From assembly GCF_014207185.1 (NCBI RefSeq), contig NZ_JACHCP010000004.1, positions 310,001-374,000 on the forward strand: a stretch of 64,000 bases of DNA. The letters run 5' to 3'. The notes under the pieces were generated by a model, which saw nothing but the letters and a program-made list of their open reading frames with translations, had not been told where the DNA came from and searched no databases. Numbering within the stretch: position 1 is the stretch's first letter; each line of letters begins with the position of its first letter. The position numbers and the translations under genes are program-made. Origin of the DNA: Rhodanobacter sp. A1T4. GTDB taxonomy: Bacteria > Pseudomonadota > Gammaproteobacteria > Xanthomonadales > Rhodanobacteraceae. Of the stretch, positions 18,016 through 27,213 are shown in pieces.

Positions 18016-19512
18016 ATGCAGTACAAGAAACTTATTTCCAGTGCGATTCTCGTTGCGATGATGCCAGTTGGTCAGGCGATGGCTACGGTCGACGCCTCGT
18101 CAGGCGCAGCGCTCACTCCGGATTCGCAGTCGGCTATGTCCGCTCCGGCGACGGCCAAGGTATCCAGCAGCGATTGCTCGGTCGGCTTTTTGAGCCGTTT
18201 TGCGGCCGCCTATCGCGAGGACGCGGAGCCGGCCGATCCGAATGCGCCCGCCACGCCGCGTCGCGCCATGCTGGCACCGCTCGACTCACCGCCTTTCCCC
18301 AACTCCGAATGGCAGCTGGGTGGGGTCGACGCGCCGATCGGTGTGCCGGATACGAACTCGCAGTACCCGTTGGAAAAAGCGCTGTCCTGCACCGCCGTCG
18401 GCCAGTGGATGAAAAACAACCGCATCGAGGTATTTGGCTGGATCAACCCGTCGGCCAATGCCAGTACCTCCAACACGAGCAATTATCCGCTGTCGTACGC
18501 CACGCGGCCGAACCGCCTGGAATTCAATCAGTGGGTGCTGAATATCGAGCGTGTGCCCGACACGGTACAGACCGATCATGTCGACTGGGGCTTCGACATC
18601 TCCAACCTGTACGGCTACGACTACCACTTCACCACGATGAAGGGCGTTTTCAGCAATCAGCTGTTGAACAATCCGGCCGGCGCCAACGAGCCGCTGTCCG
18701 GCAAGATCTACGGCGACGATCCGATGCTCTTCTACTACGACCTGTATATCCCTTCGGTCGCACAGGGCATGGAGATACGTTTCGGTCGCTGGCTGTCGCT
18801 GCCGGACATCGAGGCGCAGTTTTCGCCGCAGAACTATCTCGTCACGCACTCGATTCTCTACACCGTCGATCCGTACACCCAGATGGGTGTGATGACGACG
18901 ACCAAGCTCAACAACCAGTGGACGGTGCAGCTTGGCATCAACGGCAGCAACGACACGGCGATCTGGAATTCCGCCGCGCGGCCGTCGCTTCAGGCCTGTG
19001 TGCGCTGGGTTTCCAAAAGCAACGACGACATGCTTTATCCATGCGTCAACAACTTCAACGAGTCCGACTACAACTATAACAACGTGCAGATGTACGTGAT
19101 GACCTGGGGTCATCGCTTCAGCCAGAATTTCCACATGCTCACCGAGTCGTACTACATGTACGGGCGCAACGTGCCCGGCTTTGGTCCGGGCGAGACGCCA
19201 GGAATCACAGGATCGTCGCCGCTGCCGGGCAAGGCAGCCGAATACGGCATCGTCAATTATCTGAACTTTGAACTGAGCCCCAGCAACATGCTGTCGTTCC
19301 GCAACGAGTTCTACAACGACCAGAAGGGTCAGCGCACCGGTTTCGCCACCCGCTATACCAGCCACACGGTGGGCATTACCCATTGGGTGTCACAGGACCT
19401 GGAGATCCGCCCGGAGCTTCGCTACGAGCACTCCTACGATCTTCCGGCCTATGACGAAGGCAAAAAGAGCAGCCAGACCGTGGCGTTGCTCGACGCCATC
19501 CTCCACTACTGA
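18016..19512 (+). CDS. Outer-membrane beta-barrel porin (BBP2/OmpL-like) in the kdp operon
   Basis: A 498-residue exported protein with a signal peptide (about 1-23, ending AMA). A barrel pattern of alternating aromatic strands follows, with segments such as [47 protein letters not shown] and [20 protein letters not shown]. These resemble the putative beta-barrel porin-2 family (OmpL-like). The C terminus ends LLDAILHY, an aromatic end typical of barrels. It lies between kdpB and kdpC (9 bases before kdpC), so it is very probably expressed with the pump under potassium limitation. Selectivity for K+ is an inference from position. Confidence 0.83.
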   Translation: MQYKKLISSAILVAMMPVGQAMATVDASSGAALTPDSQSAMSAPATAKVSSSDCSVGFLSRFAAAYREDAEPADPNAPATPRRAMLAPLDSPPFPNSEWQLGGVDAPIGVPDTNSQYPLEKALSCTAVGQWMKNNRIEVFGWINPSANASTSNTSNYPLSYATRPNRLEFNQWVLNIERVPDTVQTDHVDWGFDISNLYGYDYHFTTMKGVFSNQLLNNPAGANEPLSGKIYGDDPMLFYYDLYIPSVAQGMEIRFGRWLSLPDIEAQFSPQNYLVTHSILYTVDPYTQMGVMTTTKLNNQWTVQLGINGSNDTAIWNSAARPSLQACVRWVSKSNDDMLYPCVNNFNESDYNYNNVQMYVMTWGHRFSQNFHMLTESYYMYGRNVPGFGPGETPGITGSSPLPGKAAEYGIVNYLNFELSPSNMLSFRNEFYNDQKGQRTGFATRYTSHTVGITHWVSQDLEIRPELRYEHSYDLPAYDEGKKSSQTVALLDAILHY

Positions 19513-19520
19513 GAAACATC

Positions 19521-20102
19521 ATGGGCAAATTACTGCGTCAATCCATCATGATGCTGCTGTTGATGACGGTCATCACCGGTGTCGCGTATCCACTGGTCGC
19601 TACCGGGCTGGCTCAGGTGATTTTTCCTGGGCAGGCCAACGGCAGTCTGATCGTCAAGGACGGCAAGCCGATCGGTTCCACGCTGATCGGTCAGTCGTTC
19701 ACCGATGCTAGGTACTTCTGGGGTCGTCCGTCGGCCACGACGCCGAATCCGAACAATGCGGCATCGTCATCCGGTTCCAACACCGGTCCGACCAATCCGG
19801 CGCTGGTCGATGCGGTCAAGCAGCGTATCGATGCGCTGCACGCGGTCGATCCGACGAACAACGCGCCGGTGCCGGTCGATCTGGTCACGGCTTCGGCCAG
19901 CGGTCTGGATCCGGAAATCTCACCAGCGGCGGCACAGTATCAGGTGGCGCGCGTGGCGCAGGCACGCAAGCTGAGTGCGTCGCAGGTGCAGGCTCTGGTT
20001 AGTGAATACACCAGCGGCCGCACGCTGGGCATCCTCGGCGAACCCCGCGTCAACGTGCTCAAACTCAACTTGGCACTGGATGCGCCGCAACACGGAAGCT
20101 GA
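19521..20102 (+). CDS. kdpC: K+-transporting ATPase subunit C
   Basis: KdpC is the single-span periplasmic subunit of the KdpFABC pump, proposed to improve its K+ affinity or assembly. The 193-residue protein has an N-terminal membrane helix (about 8-32) with [17 protein letters not shown], then the family signature YFWGRPSAT and the conserved [17 protein letters not shown]. It starts 9 bases after the porin stop, so porin and kdpC are probably translated from one message. A strong hairpin follows at 20151. Confidence 0.96.
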   Translation: MGKLLRQSIMMLLLMTVITGVAYPLVATGLAQVIFPGQANGSLIVKDGKPIGSTLIGQSFTDARYFWGRPSATTPNPNNAASSSGSNTGPTNPALVDAVKQRIDALHAVDPTNNAPVPVDLVTASASGLDPEISPAAAQYQVARVAQARKLSASQVQALVSEYTSGRTLGILGEPRVNVLKLNLALDAPQHGS

Positions 20103-20150
20103 TGCTATTGGGCGATGGGATTAGTGTGGCAAGCACTTGGGGAGGTTGCA

Positions 20151-20182
20151 GAGCGGAAGCCGGATTCTCGGCTTCCGCTCTG
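20151..20182 (+). terminator. Perfect hairpin between kdpC and kdpD
   Basis: AGAGCGGAAGCCG and CGGCTTCCGCTCT form a perfect 13-base-pair stem around a 6-base loop, followed by GCCGTTTTG. The T-run is short, so termination may be partial. It lies in the 219-base gap that separates the pump genes from the kdpDE regulators and may lower or uncouple regulator expression. Confidence 0.7.
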
Positions 20183-20321
20183 CCGTTTTGTGTTGTGGTC
20201 ACGAGTTCTATAGCCCTCGTTTTATGACGCACGCACTGGCATGCTTGATAGCGCAGACCACTGCCTGGCTGTGCGGACACCTGGATGTTTTACGGGACGC
20301 CCTTGACCGGAGTTGCGCCGC

Positions 20322-23003
20322 ATGACCGAATCTTCCCGTGAAGCCCGTGCCGATGCGCTGCTCAACACCGCGCATGAAGAGCACAACCGCCGGCTGAAGA
20401 TTTTTCTCGGTGCCGCACCAGGCGTGGGTAAAACCTACGCGATGCTTTCCGCCGCGCGCGAGCTGAAGCGGCAAGGTGTTGACGTCGTGGTCGGTCTGGT
20501 TGAAACGCACGGCCGTGCTGAAACCGCCGCGTTGTTGGAAGGCATGGAAGTGCTGCCGCGTCGGCCGGTACGCTACGAGTCGTTCAACGGCGGCGATCGC
20601 GAGTTCAGCGAATTCGATCTCGACGCTGCGCTCGCGCGCAAGCCAACCGTGCTGCTGGTCGATGAGTTGGCCCATCGCAATCTGCCGGGCGGCCGCCACG
20701 AGCGGCGTTGGCAGGATATCGCCGAATTGCTGGATGCCGGCATCGAGGTCTACACCGCGCTCAACGTGCAGCATCTGGAAAGCCTCAACGACCAGGTGCA
20801 ACGCATCACCGGCATCACCGTGCGCGAGACCGTGCCCGATGCGTTTCTCGATCACGCACGCGACATCGTGCTGATCGATCTGCCGCCGCGCGAGCTGATC
20901 GCACGGTTGAAGCAGGGCAAGGTCTACGTGCCGGAAACCGCGGCCGCTGCGTTGAACGCGTTCTTTTCGCCGACCAACTTGGCCGCGTTGCGCGAGCTGG
21001 CGGTAGGCACCATCGCCGATCACGTCGACAGCGATCTGCGCGAACACATGTTGGCGCGCGGCAGCGCCATGACGGTACGTCGGCGCGTGCTGGCCGCGAT
21101 CGATGGTCACGCGCAAAGTGATTATCTGGTGCGCGTGGCGCGGCGCATTGCCGAGCGTCGTGGTGCGCCGTGGAGCGTTGCGTATGTCGACACGGGCGCC
21201 CGGCTCGATCCGGTGCGTCGTGAGCAGCGCGATGCGGCCATGCGGCTGGCACGCCGGCTCGGCGGTGAAACCATCATTCTGCGCGGCCACTCGATCGCCG
21301 ACGAATTGCTGGCGCACGCCGATCGCGAAGGCGTTGGCCAGATCATCCTGGGCCGCACGCGCGAACGGCTGATCGCGCGTATGCTGGGTCGCTCGCTGAC
21401 GCAGATGCTGCTGCGTCGCGGCGCCCACATGGAGTTGACCATCATCGCCACGCCGGCCGAACGGGCCAAGGCGCGCCGACGGCTGAGATTGCCACGTGAT
21501 CGCGGCAGCCGCAGCGAATACGTCTACGCCACGCTGGCCACGTTGGTGGCTTTCGGGTTGGCCTTCATTGCCGACCGTTATCTCTCCGTCGCCAATCTGT
21601 CGTTGATCTTCCTCACCGCCGTGCTGGTAGTGGCCGTTCGAACGCGCATGACCGTAGCCGTCTATACGGCCATTTTATGTTTTATCGGCTACAACTTTTT
21701 CTTTGCGCCACCGCGTTACACGCTGGAAATTGCCAATTTTGACGACGTGCTGGCAGTTACGCTGTTCCTGGTTGCGGCCCTGGTCTGTAGCCGACTGGCT
21801 ACGCGGCTCGCGAGTCAGGTGGAATCGCTGCGGGCGTCACACGCGCAGACCCGCGCGCTGCTGACGCTGGGTCAGCAGCTGAGTACCAGCACCGACGCCG
21901 ACGGCATTCGTGCTGCCGGTAGCAGGGCGCTAGCGCGCGCGTTGCACTGCGACGCGTCGATGTTGGCGCGTGACGCCGATCAGGTGCTTCAAGTGGTCGC
22001 CAGTGAGCCGACTGATCGCGTATTTACTGCGCAGGACTTGGCCGCCGCCGACTGGAGCGATCGCCACGGAGAGCAGGCCGGTCGTTTCACTGACACTTTG
22101 AACGCTGCGCCATGCTGGATCCTTCCGCTGGGCAGCGATACCCGTCCGCTGGGCGCCATTGGATTGCGTTTTGATCCGGCAGAGGGCGAGCCCGATGCCG
22201 ACCGGCGTAGCCTGGCGCTGGCGATGGCGCAGGATATCGGTCAGGCGCTGGAACGCGCGCGTTTGTCCGACGAACTGGAGGGCGCGCGTGTGCAGGGCGA
22301 AACCGAGCGCCTGCGCAACGCATTGCTGTCTTCCGTCTCGCACGATCTGCGTTCGCCGCTGGCTTCGATGATAGGGGCCGCCGGCACGCTGATCAGCTAC
22401 GAAGCCAAACTGCCACAGGCTGAGCGGACCGAGCTGCTGCAATCGATTCTCGGCGAAGGCCAGCGGCTGGATCGCTATATCCAGAATCTGCTCGACATGA
22501 CCCGGCTTGGCCACGGTACGCTCAAGCTCAGCCGCGACTGGACCGATAGCAGCGAGATCATCGCGGCCGCTGTCACGCGACTGCGTAAATTGTTTCCCGA
22601 TCTCCGCGTGGAGACGGTGGCGCCACAAGAGCCGATTCTCCTCTACGTGCATCCGGCGCTGATCGAGCAGGCGCTATTCAACATTCTGGAAAACGCCGCG
22701 CGCTTCTCACCGGCCGACGAAGCCGTGCGCGTTACGGTACAGAGCAAGGAGGAGCGTCTGCTGATCGACGTCAGCGATCGCGGCCCCGGCATTCCCGAAG
22801 CCGAGCGTGCGCAAATCTTCGACATGTTCTATTCCGTCTCGCGCGGGGACCGCGCGCCGCAAGGCACCGGCCTCGGCCTGGCCATCTGCCGTGGCATGAT
22901 CGGCGCGCACGGCGGCAGCGTCGAGGCCTTGCCAGGTGACGGCATCGGTACCACCATCCGCATCAGCCTGCCGTTGCCGGCGCCACCCGGCTCTGATCCG
23001 TGA
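20322..23003 (+). CDS. kdpD: Sensor histidine kinase KdpD
   Basis: KdpD senses K+ limitation/ionic stress and phosphorylates KdpE. The 893 residues follow the full architecture. There is an N-terminal KdpD domain with Walker A GAAPGVGKTYAM (about 30-41) and VDELAHRNLPGGRH, then a universal-stress-like domain (about 250-375). Four membrane helices (DUF4118, about 400-490) and a GAF-like region (about 520-640) follow. Last come HisKA with His674 in SVSHDLRSPLASM and an ATPase domain with NILENAARFS, DRGPGIP and GTGLGLAICRGM. The phospho-accepting His is at nearly the same position as in E. coli KdpD. The ATG at 20322 is the third codon after a short upstream open stretch. Confidence 0.96.
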   Translation: MTESSREARADALLNTAHEEHNRRLKIFLGAAPGVGKTYAMLSAARELKRQGVDVVVGLVETHGRAETAALLEGMEVLPRRPVRYESFNGGDREFSEFDLDAALARKPTVLLVDELAHRNLPGGRHERRWQDIAELLDAGIEVYTALNVQHLESLNDQVQRITGITVRETVPDAFLDHARDIVLIDLPPRELIARLKQGKVYVPETAAAALNAFFSPTNLAALRELAVGTIADHVDSDLREHMLARGSAMTVRRRVLAAIDGHAQSDYLVRVARRIAERRGAPWSVAYVDTGARLDPVRREQRDAAMRLARRLGGETIILRGHSIADELLAHADREGVGQIILGRTRERLIARMLGRSLTQMLLRRGAHMELTIIATPAERAKARRRLRLPRDRGSRSEYVYATLATLVAFGLAFIADRYLSVANLSLIFLTAVLVVAVRTRMTVAVYTAILCFIGYNFFFAPPRYTLEIANFDDVLAVTLFLVAALVCSRLATRLASQVESLRASHAQTRALLTLGQQLSTSTDADGIRAAGSRALARALHCDASMLARDADQVLQVVASEPTDRVFTAQDLAAADWSDRHGEQAGRFTDTLNAAPCWILPLGSDTRPLGAIGLRFDPAEGEPDADRRSLALAMAQDIGQALERARLSDELEGARVQGETERLRNALLSSVSHDLRSPLASMIGAAGTLISYEAKLPQAERTELLQSILGEGQRLDRYIQNLLDMTRLGHGTLKLSRDWTDSSEIIAAAVTRLRKLFPDLRVETVAPQEPILLYVHPALIEQALFNILENAARFSPADEAVRVTVQSKEERLLIDVSDRGPGIPEAERAQIFDMFYSVSRGDRAPQGTGLGLAICRGMIGAHGGSVEALPGDGIGTTIRISLPLPAPPGSDP

Positions 23004-23080
23004 TCATGTGATCGTAATGCGTGATGCATGATGCCGGTTTCGGGCTGCACCATCCTGACCTTCAACACGATGAAACCTTC

Positions 23081-23776
23081 ATGACCTCGGCTTCCCCACG
23101 CATTCTGGTGATCGACGACGAGGCGCAGATCCGGCGCTTTCTCGACATTGGCCTGCGGGCAGAAGGCTACGAGGTGTTTCTGGCCGCCAACGCGGCGGAC
23201 GGCCTGGCGCTTGCGGTGACGCAATCGCCCGATCTGGTCATTCTCGACATCGGCCTGCCCGATCGCGAAGGCCACGACGTGCTGGCCGAGCTGCGCCAGT
23301 GGACACAGGTGCCGGTGATGATGCTGACCGTGCGCGATGCCGAAAGCGAAAAAGTACGTGCGCTCGATGGTGGCGCCAATGACTATGTCACCAAGCCCTT
23401 CGGCATCCAGGAGCTGATGGCCCGATTGCGCGTACTGCTGCGCAGCCGCCCCGGCGAGCCGGCGACCCAGCAGCGCTACGACGATGGTCATCTGGTCATC
23501 GATCTGGCCCGGCGAGAGGTGCATCTCGACGGCGTCCTGCTGTCGCTCACTCGCAAGGAATACGCCGTGCTCGCCATGCTGCTGCACCACGCTGGCCGTG
23601 TCGTCACCCAGCAACAGGTATTACGCGAACTCTGGGGTGCCACTCATGTGCAGGACACTCATTACCTGCGCATCGTGCTCGGTAAGCTCCGCCAAAAACT
23701 CGGCGACGATGCAACCACACCGCGCTGGCTGAAAACCGAGCCCGGAGTAGGTTATCGGTTTCTTGGAGCGGGTTGA
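23081..23776 (+). CDS. kdpE: Response regulator KdpE
   Basis: An OmpR/PhoB-family regulator of 231 residues that activates kdp transcription when phosphorylated by KdpD. The receiver domain has the acidic pair Asp12-Asp13, phospho-acceptor Asp56 in LVILDIGLPDREG, Thr in MLTVRDAE and Lys in YVTKPFG. A winged-helix DNA-binding domain occupies about 130-228, with LTRKEYAVLAML and VGYRFL. The ATG at 23081 matches the family N terminus. It is 77 bases downstream of kdpD. The tandem repeat at 13343-13361 is its probable target. Confidence 0.96.
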   Translation: MTSASPRILVIDDEAQIRRFLDIGLRAEGYEVFLAANAADGLALAVTQSPDLVILDIGLPDREGHDVLAELRQWTQVPVMMLTVRDAESEKVRALDGGANDYVTKPFGIQELMARLRVLLRSRPGEPATQQRYDDGHLVIDLARREVHLDGVLLSLTRKEYAVLAMLLHHAGRVVTQQQVLRELWGATHVQDTHYLRIVLGKLRQKLGDDATTPRWLKTEPGVGYRFLGAG

Positions 23777-23778
23777 AT

Positions 23779-23824
23779 GGAGTGTCCGCTTTCGGTCGCC
23801 GTCAGAAGCGGACTCCGCGTTTTG
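23779..23824 (+). terminator. Rho-independent terminator of kdpDE
   Basis: GGAGTGTCCGCTT and AAGCGGACTCC pair through an 11-base stem with a 2-base bulge and are followed by GCGTTTTGCG. It lies immediately after the kdpE stop. Confidence 0.65.
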
Positions 23825-23906
23825 CGTTGATCTGGCAGATGGGATTAGCTTGATCAACATCGACCCATTCATGAACTTCGTTTTTGAAACGTCAACATGC
23901 CACTGT

Positions 23907-24089
23907 CTAGCGAGGCGGGCGCAGCATAGAGTCGCGTAGCGCGGCCTCGTGCAGCACTTCGTCCAGGCAAGCCGTTTCTTCAGTGTCTAATTCGCTGTGT
24001 CCGGGGCGATGCATGCCTGTCGGTGAATTGACGGCTTCAGAAGTCGCCGCGTTATTGGAGTCAGAGTTCACAGCGCCCGTTGCGCTCAT
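23907..24089 (-). CDS. Small hypothetical protein
   Basis: A 60-residue frame starting MSATGAVNSDSNNAATSEAV and ending SMLRPPR, with AAAGGAAC placed correctly before the ATG at 24089. It is hydrophilic, rich in Ser, Asn, Ala and Glu, with a predicted C-terminal amphipathic stretch (DTEETACLDEVLHEAALRD) and one Cys. It has no recognised family. It lies alone between kdpE and a convergent-upstream protease-like gene; the remaining bases from 24090 to 24360 hold nothing I recognise. Confidence 0.45.
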   Translation of the reverse strand: MSATGAVNSDSNNAATSEAVNSPTGMHRPGHSELDTEETACLDEVLHEAALRDSMLRPPR

Positions 24090-24360
24090 GGCAGTTCCTT
24101 TGGGGTTTGGATTGTTGTCCGGCAAGAATGTATGGCACAAGTCGATCAGTTTCTAGAGGAGGCCAATAGATGGTGTCTGCCTTGGGTGCGGTCACTACAA
24201 GCATGCCGTCGAGTCGCCCCGGCTGCAACGATCGTTTGCGGCAAGAAGCGGTTCCTGGCGGCTACCCATTGTCGGCAATGACAACCTTCACATACTCAGA
24301 TGGGCTTTGGGCAGTACGCTTTGGGGAGAGATAGGTGTCCCCCTTGAATAGGTCACTGTG

Positions 24361-25599
24361 ATGAAGCCCCTGGACTGCCCTGCAGATCGTAAGCACTTCC
24401 AGCCTATGAGCCTTCTCATCTGTCTTGTCGGGTTGTTGCTAACCAGCAGTGCAGTTTCCACGCCGGTCACTGATAAACCGACATTGATTCGATCTGTGCC
24501 GGCTCATGCAGCAAGCTTTAAGGATGGTGTGTCGTCGACGGGATGGATCGACTTCAACTTCGCAGATGGCAGAAGCATTTTGGTTCCGGCGAAGGTTAAC
24601 GGCCAGAGTGTATGGGTCAAGCTCATTGACGGCGATGAAACCTCTTACATCGACAAGGATTTTGCGGCTTCCATTGGATTTCAACCGCCCACTGCGACCA
24701 AAACATTTGGTGATGTCAATGTGCAGGTTCAGCTGGGTGAACTCACTCTGCGGCGTGTCAAGACATCGACCGCAGACCTGGGCGCCAAACGTACCGACCC
24801 TTTGTTTGCTCCGTTTATCCTGAGTGACGACTTGTTCAATCAAGTGGTGGTCGACATTGATTTCGCGCATCACCGGGTGGCTTTTCAAGATCCCCATGCC
24901 GCGATCAAACTGCCAAGCGGTGCAGTGGAAATTCCACTCATCCGGTACCTGGATGCACGAACGGTCCCCATCTCGGTCGAGGGCGCGGCGCCCGTACCGT
25001 TTGAATGGTTCCTGGGCGACCCGGCCCCCATCACGGTGTATCAGCCTTACTATGAAACGCACAAACTGTTGCAGAACAGACCTACCTCCATAAGGCTTGG
25101 TGGTGGCCTCAACGGTCAGCATCCGCAAGAACCCGTCGCGACTTTGAGTCGTGTCCAGTTTGCCGGCGTAAGTTTCAATCAGGTGCCGAGCGTGTTCCCA
25201 TCCAACACGGTGCGTGGGAGCGGCTCCCCTCTCGTCTCGGGCAATATTGGCCTGGAGTTGCTCGCCCGGTTTCGGTTGATCGTCGACTATCCCCACGATC
25301 GCCTTTATGCGGTGCCCAACATCGATACCGAAAGCGTGCCGTTCGCCAAGGATCGGTTAGGCCTGTACCTGAGCAAACAAGGCACCACTTTTGTGGTGGA
25401 TTTCGTTTCTCCAGACAGTCCGGCGCAGACAGCCGGTTTTAAAGCCGGCGAACGGATTGCCATGATCGATCAAAAGGCAGCGGCGGCCTGGACTCAGGCC
25501 GAGCTTACCAATCTGCGGTTTGCCACCAAGGAGACCACGATCGTGTTCACCATGGAAAGCGGCGGCATTCGGCAAGTCAAAGCGAAAGACTATTTCTGA
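24361..25599 (+). CDS. Retropepsin-like aspartic protease fold with PDZ domain, catalytic motif degenerate
   Basis: The protein has two retropepsin-like halves (about 55-150 and 190-315) and a C-terminal PDZ domain (about 325-410, with VDFVSPDSPAQTAGFKAGER). This resembles exported aspartyl-protease/PDZ proteins common in Proteobacteria. In those proteins each half carries a D-T-G or D-S-G triad; here the equivalent sites read KLIDGDETSYID and EWFLGDPAPITVY, so neither half has a normal catalytic triad. A hydrophobic leader (MSLLICLVGLLLTSSAVS) begins at ATG 24406, which could be the true start and points to export. Upstream is an alternative ATG at 24361. Probably a non-catalytic binding protein. 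Confidence 0.65.
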   Translation: MKPLDCPADRKHFQPMSLLICLVGLLLTSSAVSTPVTDKPTLIRSVPAHAASFKDGVSSTGWIDFNFADGRSILVPAKVNGQSVWVKLIDGDETSYIDKDFAASIGFQPPTATKTFGDVNVQVQLGELTLRRVKTSTADLGAKRTDPLFAPFILSDDLFNQVVVDIDFAHHRVAFQDPHAAIKLPSGAVEIPLIRYLDARTVPISVEGAAPVPFEWFLGDPAPITVYQPYYETHKLLQNRPTSIRLGGGLNGQHPQEPVATLSRVQFAGVSFNQVPSVFPSNTVRGSGSPLVSGNIGLELLARFRLIVDYPHDRLYAVPNIDTESVPFAKDRLGLYLSKQGTTFVVDFVSPDSPAQTAGFKAGERIAMIDQKAAAAWTQAELTNLRFATKETTIVFTMESGGIRQVKAKDYF

Positions 25600-25657
25600 C
25601 GAACGCTCAAATTACATGGCTTGCCGATACTTCGGCGGCATCGCGATGCCCTGCAGC

Positions 25658-27109
25658 TCAGAGTTTGCTCGCTGAATTCAGGCCTTCCCGATGTTGTGCG
25701 CCCCATTCGTTACGTCGGAGCAGGAAGTACAACCAGCCGAGCGTCGCGCCGCCATGACGCATCAGCTGAAATGAGAACGGCTCGACTATCGAGGCGAGTA
25801 GCGCCATGCCAAAGCTCGAGCTGGTGCGGTCACCACTCCAACGCCGGTATAGATGCAGCGACCAGGATTGAAACGCCAGATCGATGGCGATCTTGGCGAG
25901 GATGATCGCCAGCACAGGCAGCACGATCGTGAACCGACCGCCAAACAGGAAGGCGAGCAGCAGGCCGAACGCAGCCAGTCCGTAGAGCGGCTGCACGGTA
26001 TCGAACGCCTTGACCGGCAGCATCAGCGTGCCGAGCGTGCCGTAGCGTCGGTTGCCAATCATGCTGCGATACCAGTATTGCGTCTGCAGGAACCCGGCGA
26101 ACCAACGCCGCCGCTGCCGCAGAAAACTGCCCAGCGTACTCGGTGCGTCGGTGCGCGCCTTCGCGGTACCGATGACGCGTACGTCCCAGCCCAAGTCCCG
26201 ATCGAACGAATAGCGGCGTACTCGGTGAATCAGCTCGTAATCCTCGACCAGACATTCCGGATCGAAGCCGCCCACCGCCAACACGGCGTCGCGCCGGAAG
26301 CAGGCGAAAGCGCCAGAGATCAGCAGCAGGCTATGTGCGCGCATCCAGGCGTAGCGGGAAACGAAATTTCGTATGTACTCATAGGTCTGGAACCACTGGA
26401 AGAAACGGCCACTTAGCGTCTGGCTGCAGACCGGCGACAATAACCCGGCCGCTACAACCATCTGTGGCAACACAGCGAACGCATGGGACATCGCGGCACA
26501 GGCTTCCGGCTCGAGCAGCGTGTCCGCATCAACCGTCATCACTGTCTCGGTCGTCATTACGAGCATCGCTGCGTTCAGGGCGCGCGCCTTGCCGCCATGC
26601 GGCAGGCGCAACCAGCGCAGTACGGGGTGGGAGGGGCTCGGTTCACTAAGCTTGCCTTCGCCAGGATCGACCAGGCCGTAGCGGCTCGCGAGCAACGCCG
26701 CCGTGCCATCTGTTGAACCATCGTCGGCGATGACAATTTGCGCTGGCAGGCTGGTCTGAGTGAGCAGCGCATTGAGCGTGATCGGCAGTACAGCCGCTTC
26801 GTTATGCGCGGCGACGATCACGCCGAGCGTCGGCGGTGGGCGGCTGGCCGCAACATGCGGCAACGGCTTCATCAGCGACAAAGATTTCCATGCGACGAAG
26901 ATCAGCAGCAGGGTGTCATAGATTACATAAGCAATGCCGGTAGACCACGCGGCGACGCCATGCAGAAAGAATGCCCGCGCGAACAACACCAACCACAGCG
27001 CCATCACACCTCCGTGTATCAGCACGCTGATGGCCGGTGTGCGCACGGGCGAGATACGCGGCGAGGCAAGCGCCCGCGCGCGATCAAGAATAGAAAAGGG
27101 CGTGTCCAT
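25658..27109 (-). CDS. Membrane-bound family 2 glycosyltransferase
   Basis: A processive-type GT2 enzyme of 483 residues with N-terminal helices (about 30-75), a cytosolic catalytic domain and C-terminal helices (about 355-450). GT-A motifs are intact: IVAAHNEAAVLP, DDGSTDGTAALLAS, VDADTLLEP (metal-binding DxD), VEDYEL (ED with catalytic base) and QRRRWFAGF (QxxRW). This is the cellulose/chitin/hyaluronan/poly-GlcNAc synthase fold, but substrate is not deducible. The start at ATG 27109 is preferred because AAGGA lies five bases ahead; an upstream extension of 13 residues is possible. No polysaccharide-export genes adjoin it. Confidence 0.88.
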   Translation of the reverse strand: MDTPFSILDRARALASPRISPVRTPAISVLIHGGVMALWLVLFARAFFLHGVAAWSTGIAYVIYDTLLLIFVAWKSLSLMKPLPHVAASRPPPTLGVIVAAHNEAAVLPITLNALLTQTSLPAQIVIADDGSTDGTAALLASRYGLVDPGEGKLSEPSPSHPVLRWLRLPHGGKARALNAAMLVMTTETVMTVDADTLLEPEACAAMSHAFAVLPQMVVAAGLLSPVCSQTLSGRFFQWFQTYEYIRNFVSRYAWMRAHSLLLISGAFACFRRDAVLAVGGFDPECLVEDYELIHRVRRYSFDRDLGWDVRVIGTAKARTDAPSTLGSFLRQRRRWFAGFLQTQYWYRSMIGNRRYGTLGTLMLPVKAFDTVQPLYGLAAFGLLLAFLFGGRFTIVLPVLAIILAKIAIDLAFQSWSLHLYRRWSGDRTSSSFGMALLASIVEPFSFQLMRHGGATLGWLYFLLRRNEWGAQHREGLNSASKL

Positions 27110-27213
27110 CAACATCCTTAAAGAATCGATAGCAGTATTCGATGCCAACCGGCCATGTCGGCATCGGATGTCGCTGTTGCGTTATGACATATACGTCGGC
27201 CGCCATGCCGCGG

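Noticed and set aside
20208-21428. 406-codon minus-strand frame opposite kdpD
   Set aside because: Low-complexity His/Gln/Arg composition typical of a shadow frame; kdpD is complete with all catalytic motifs.
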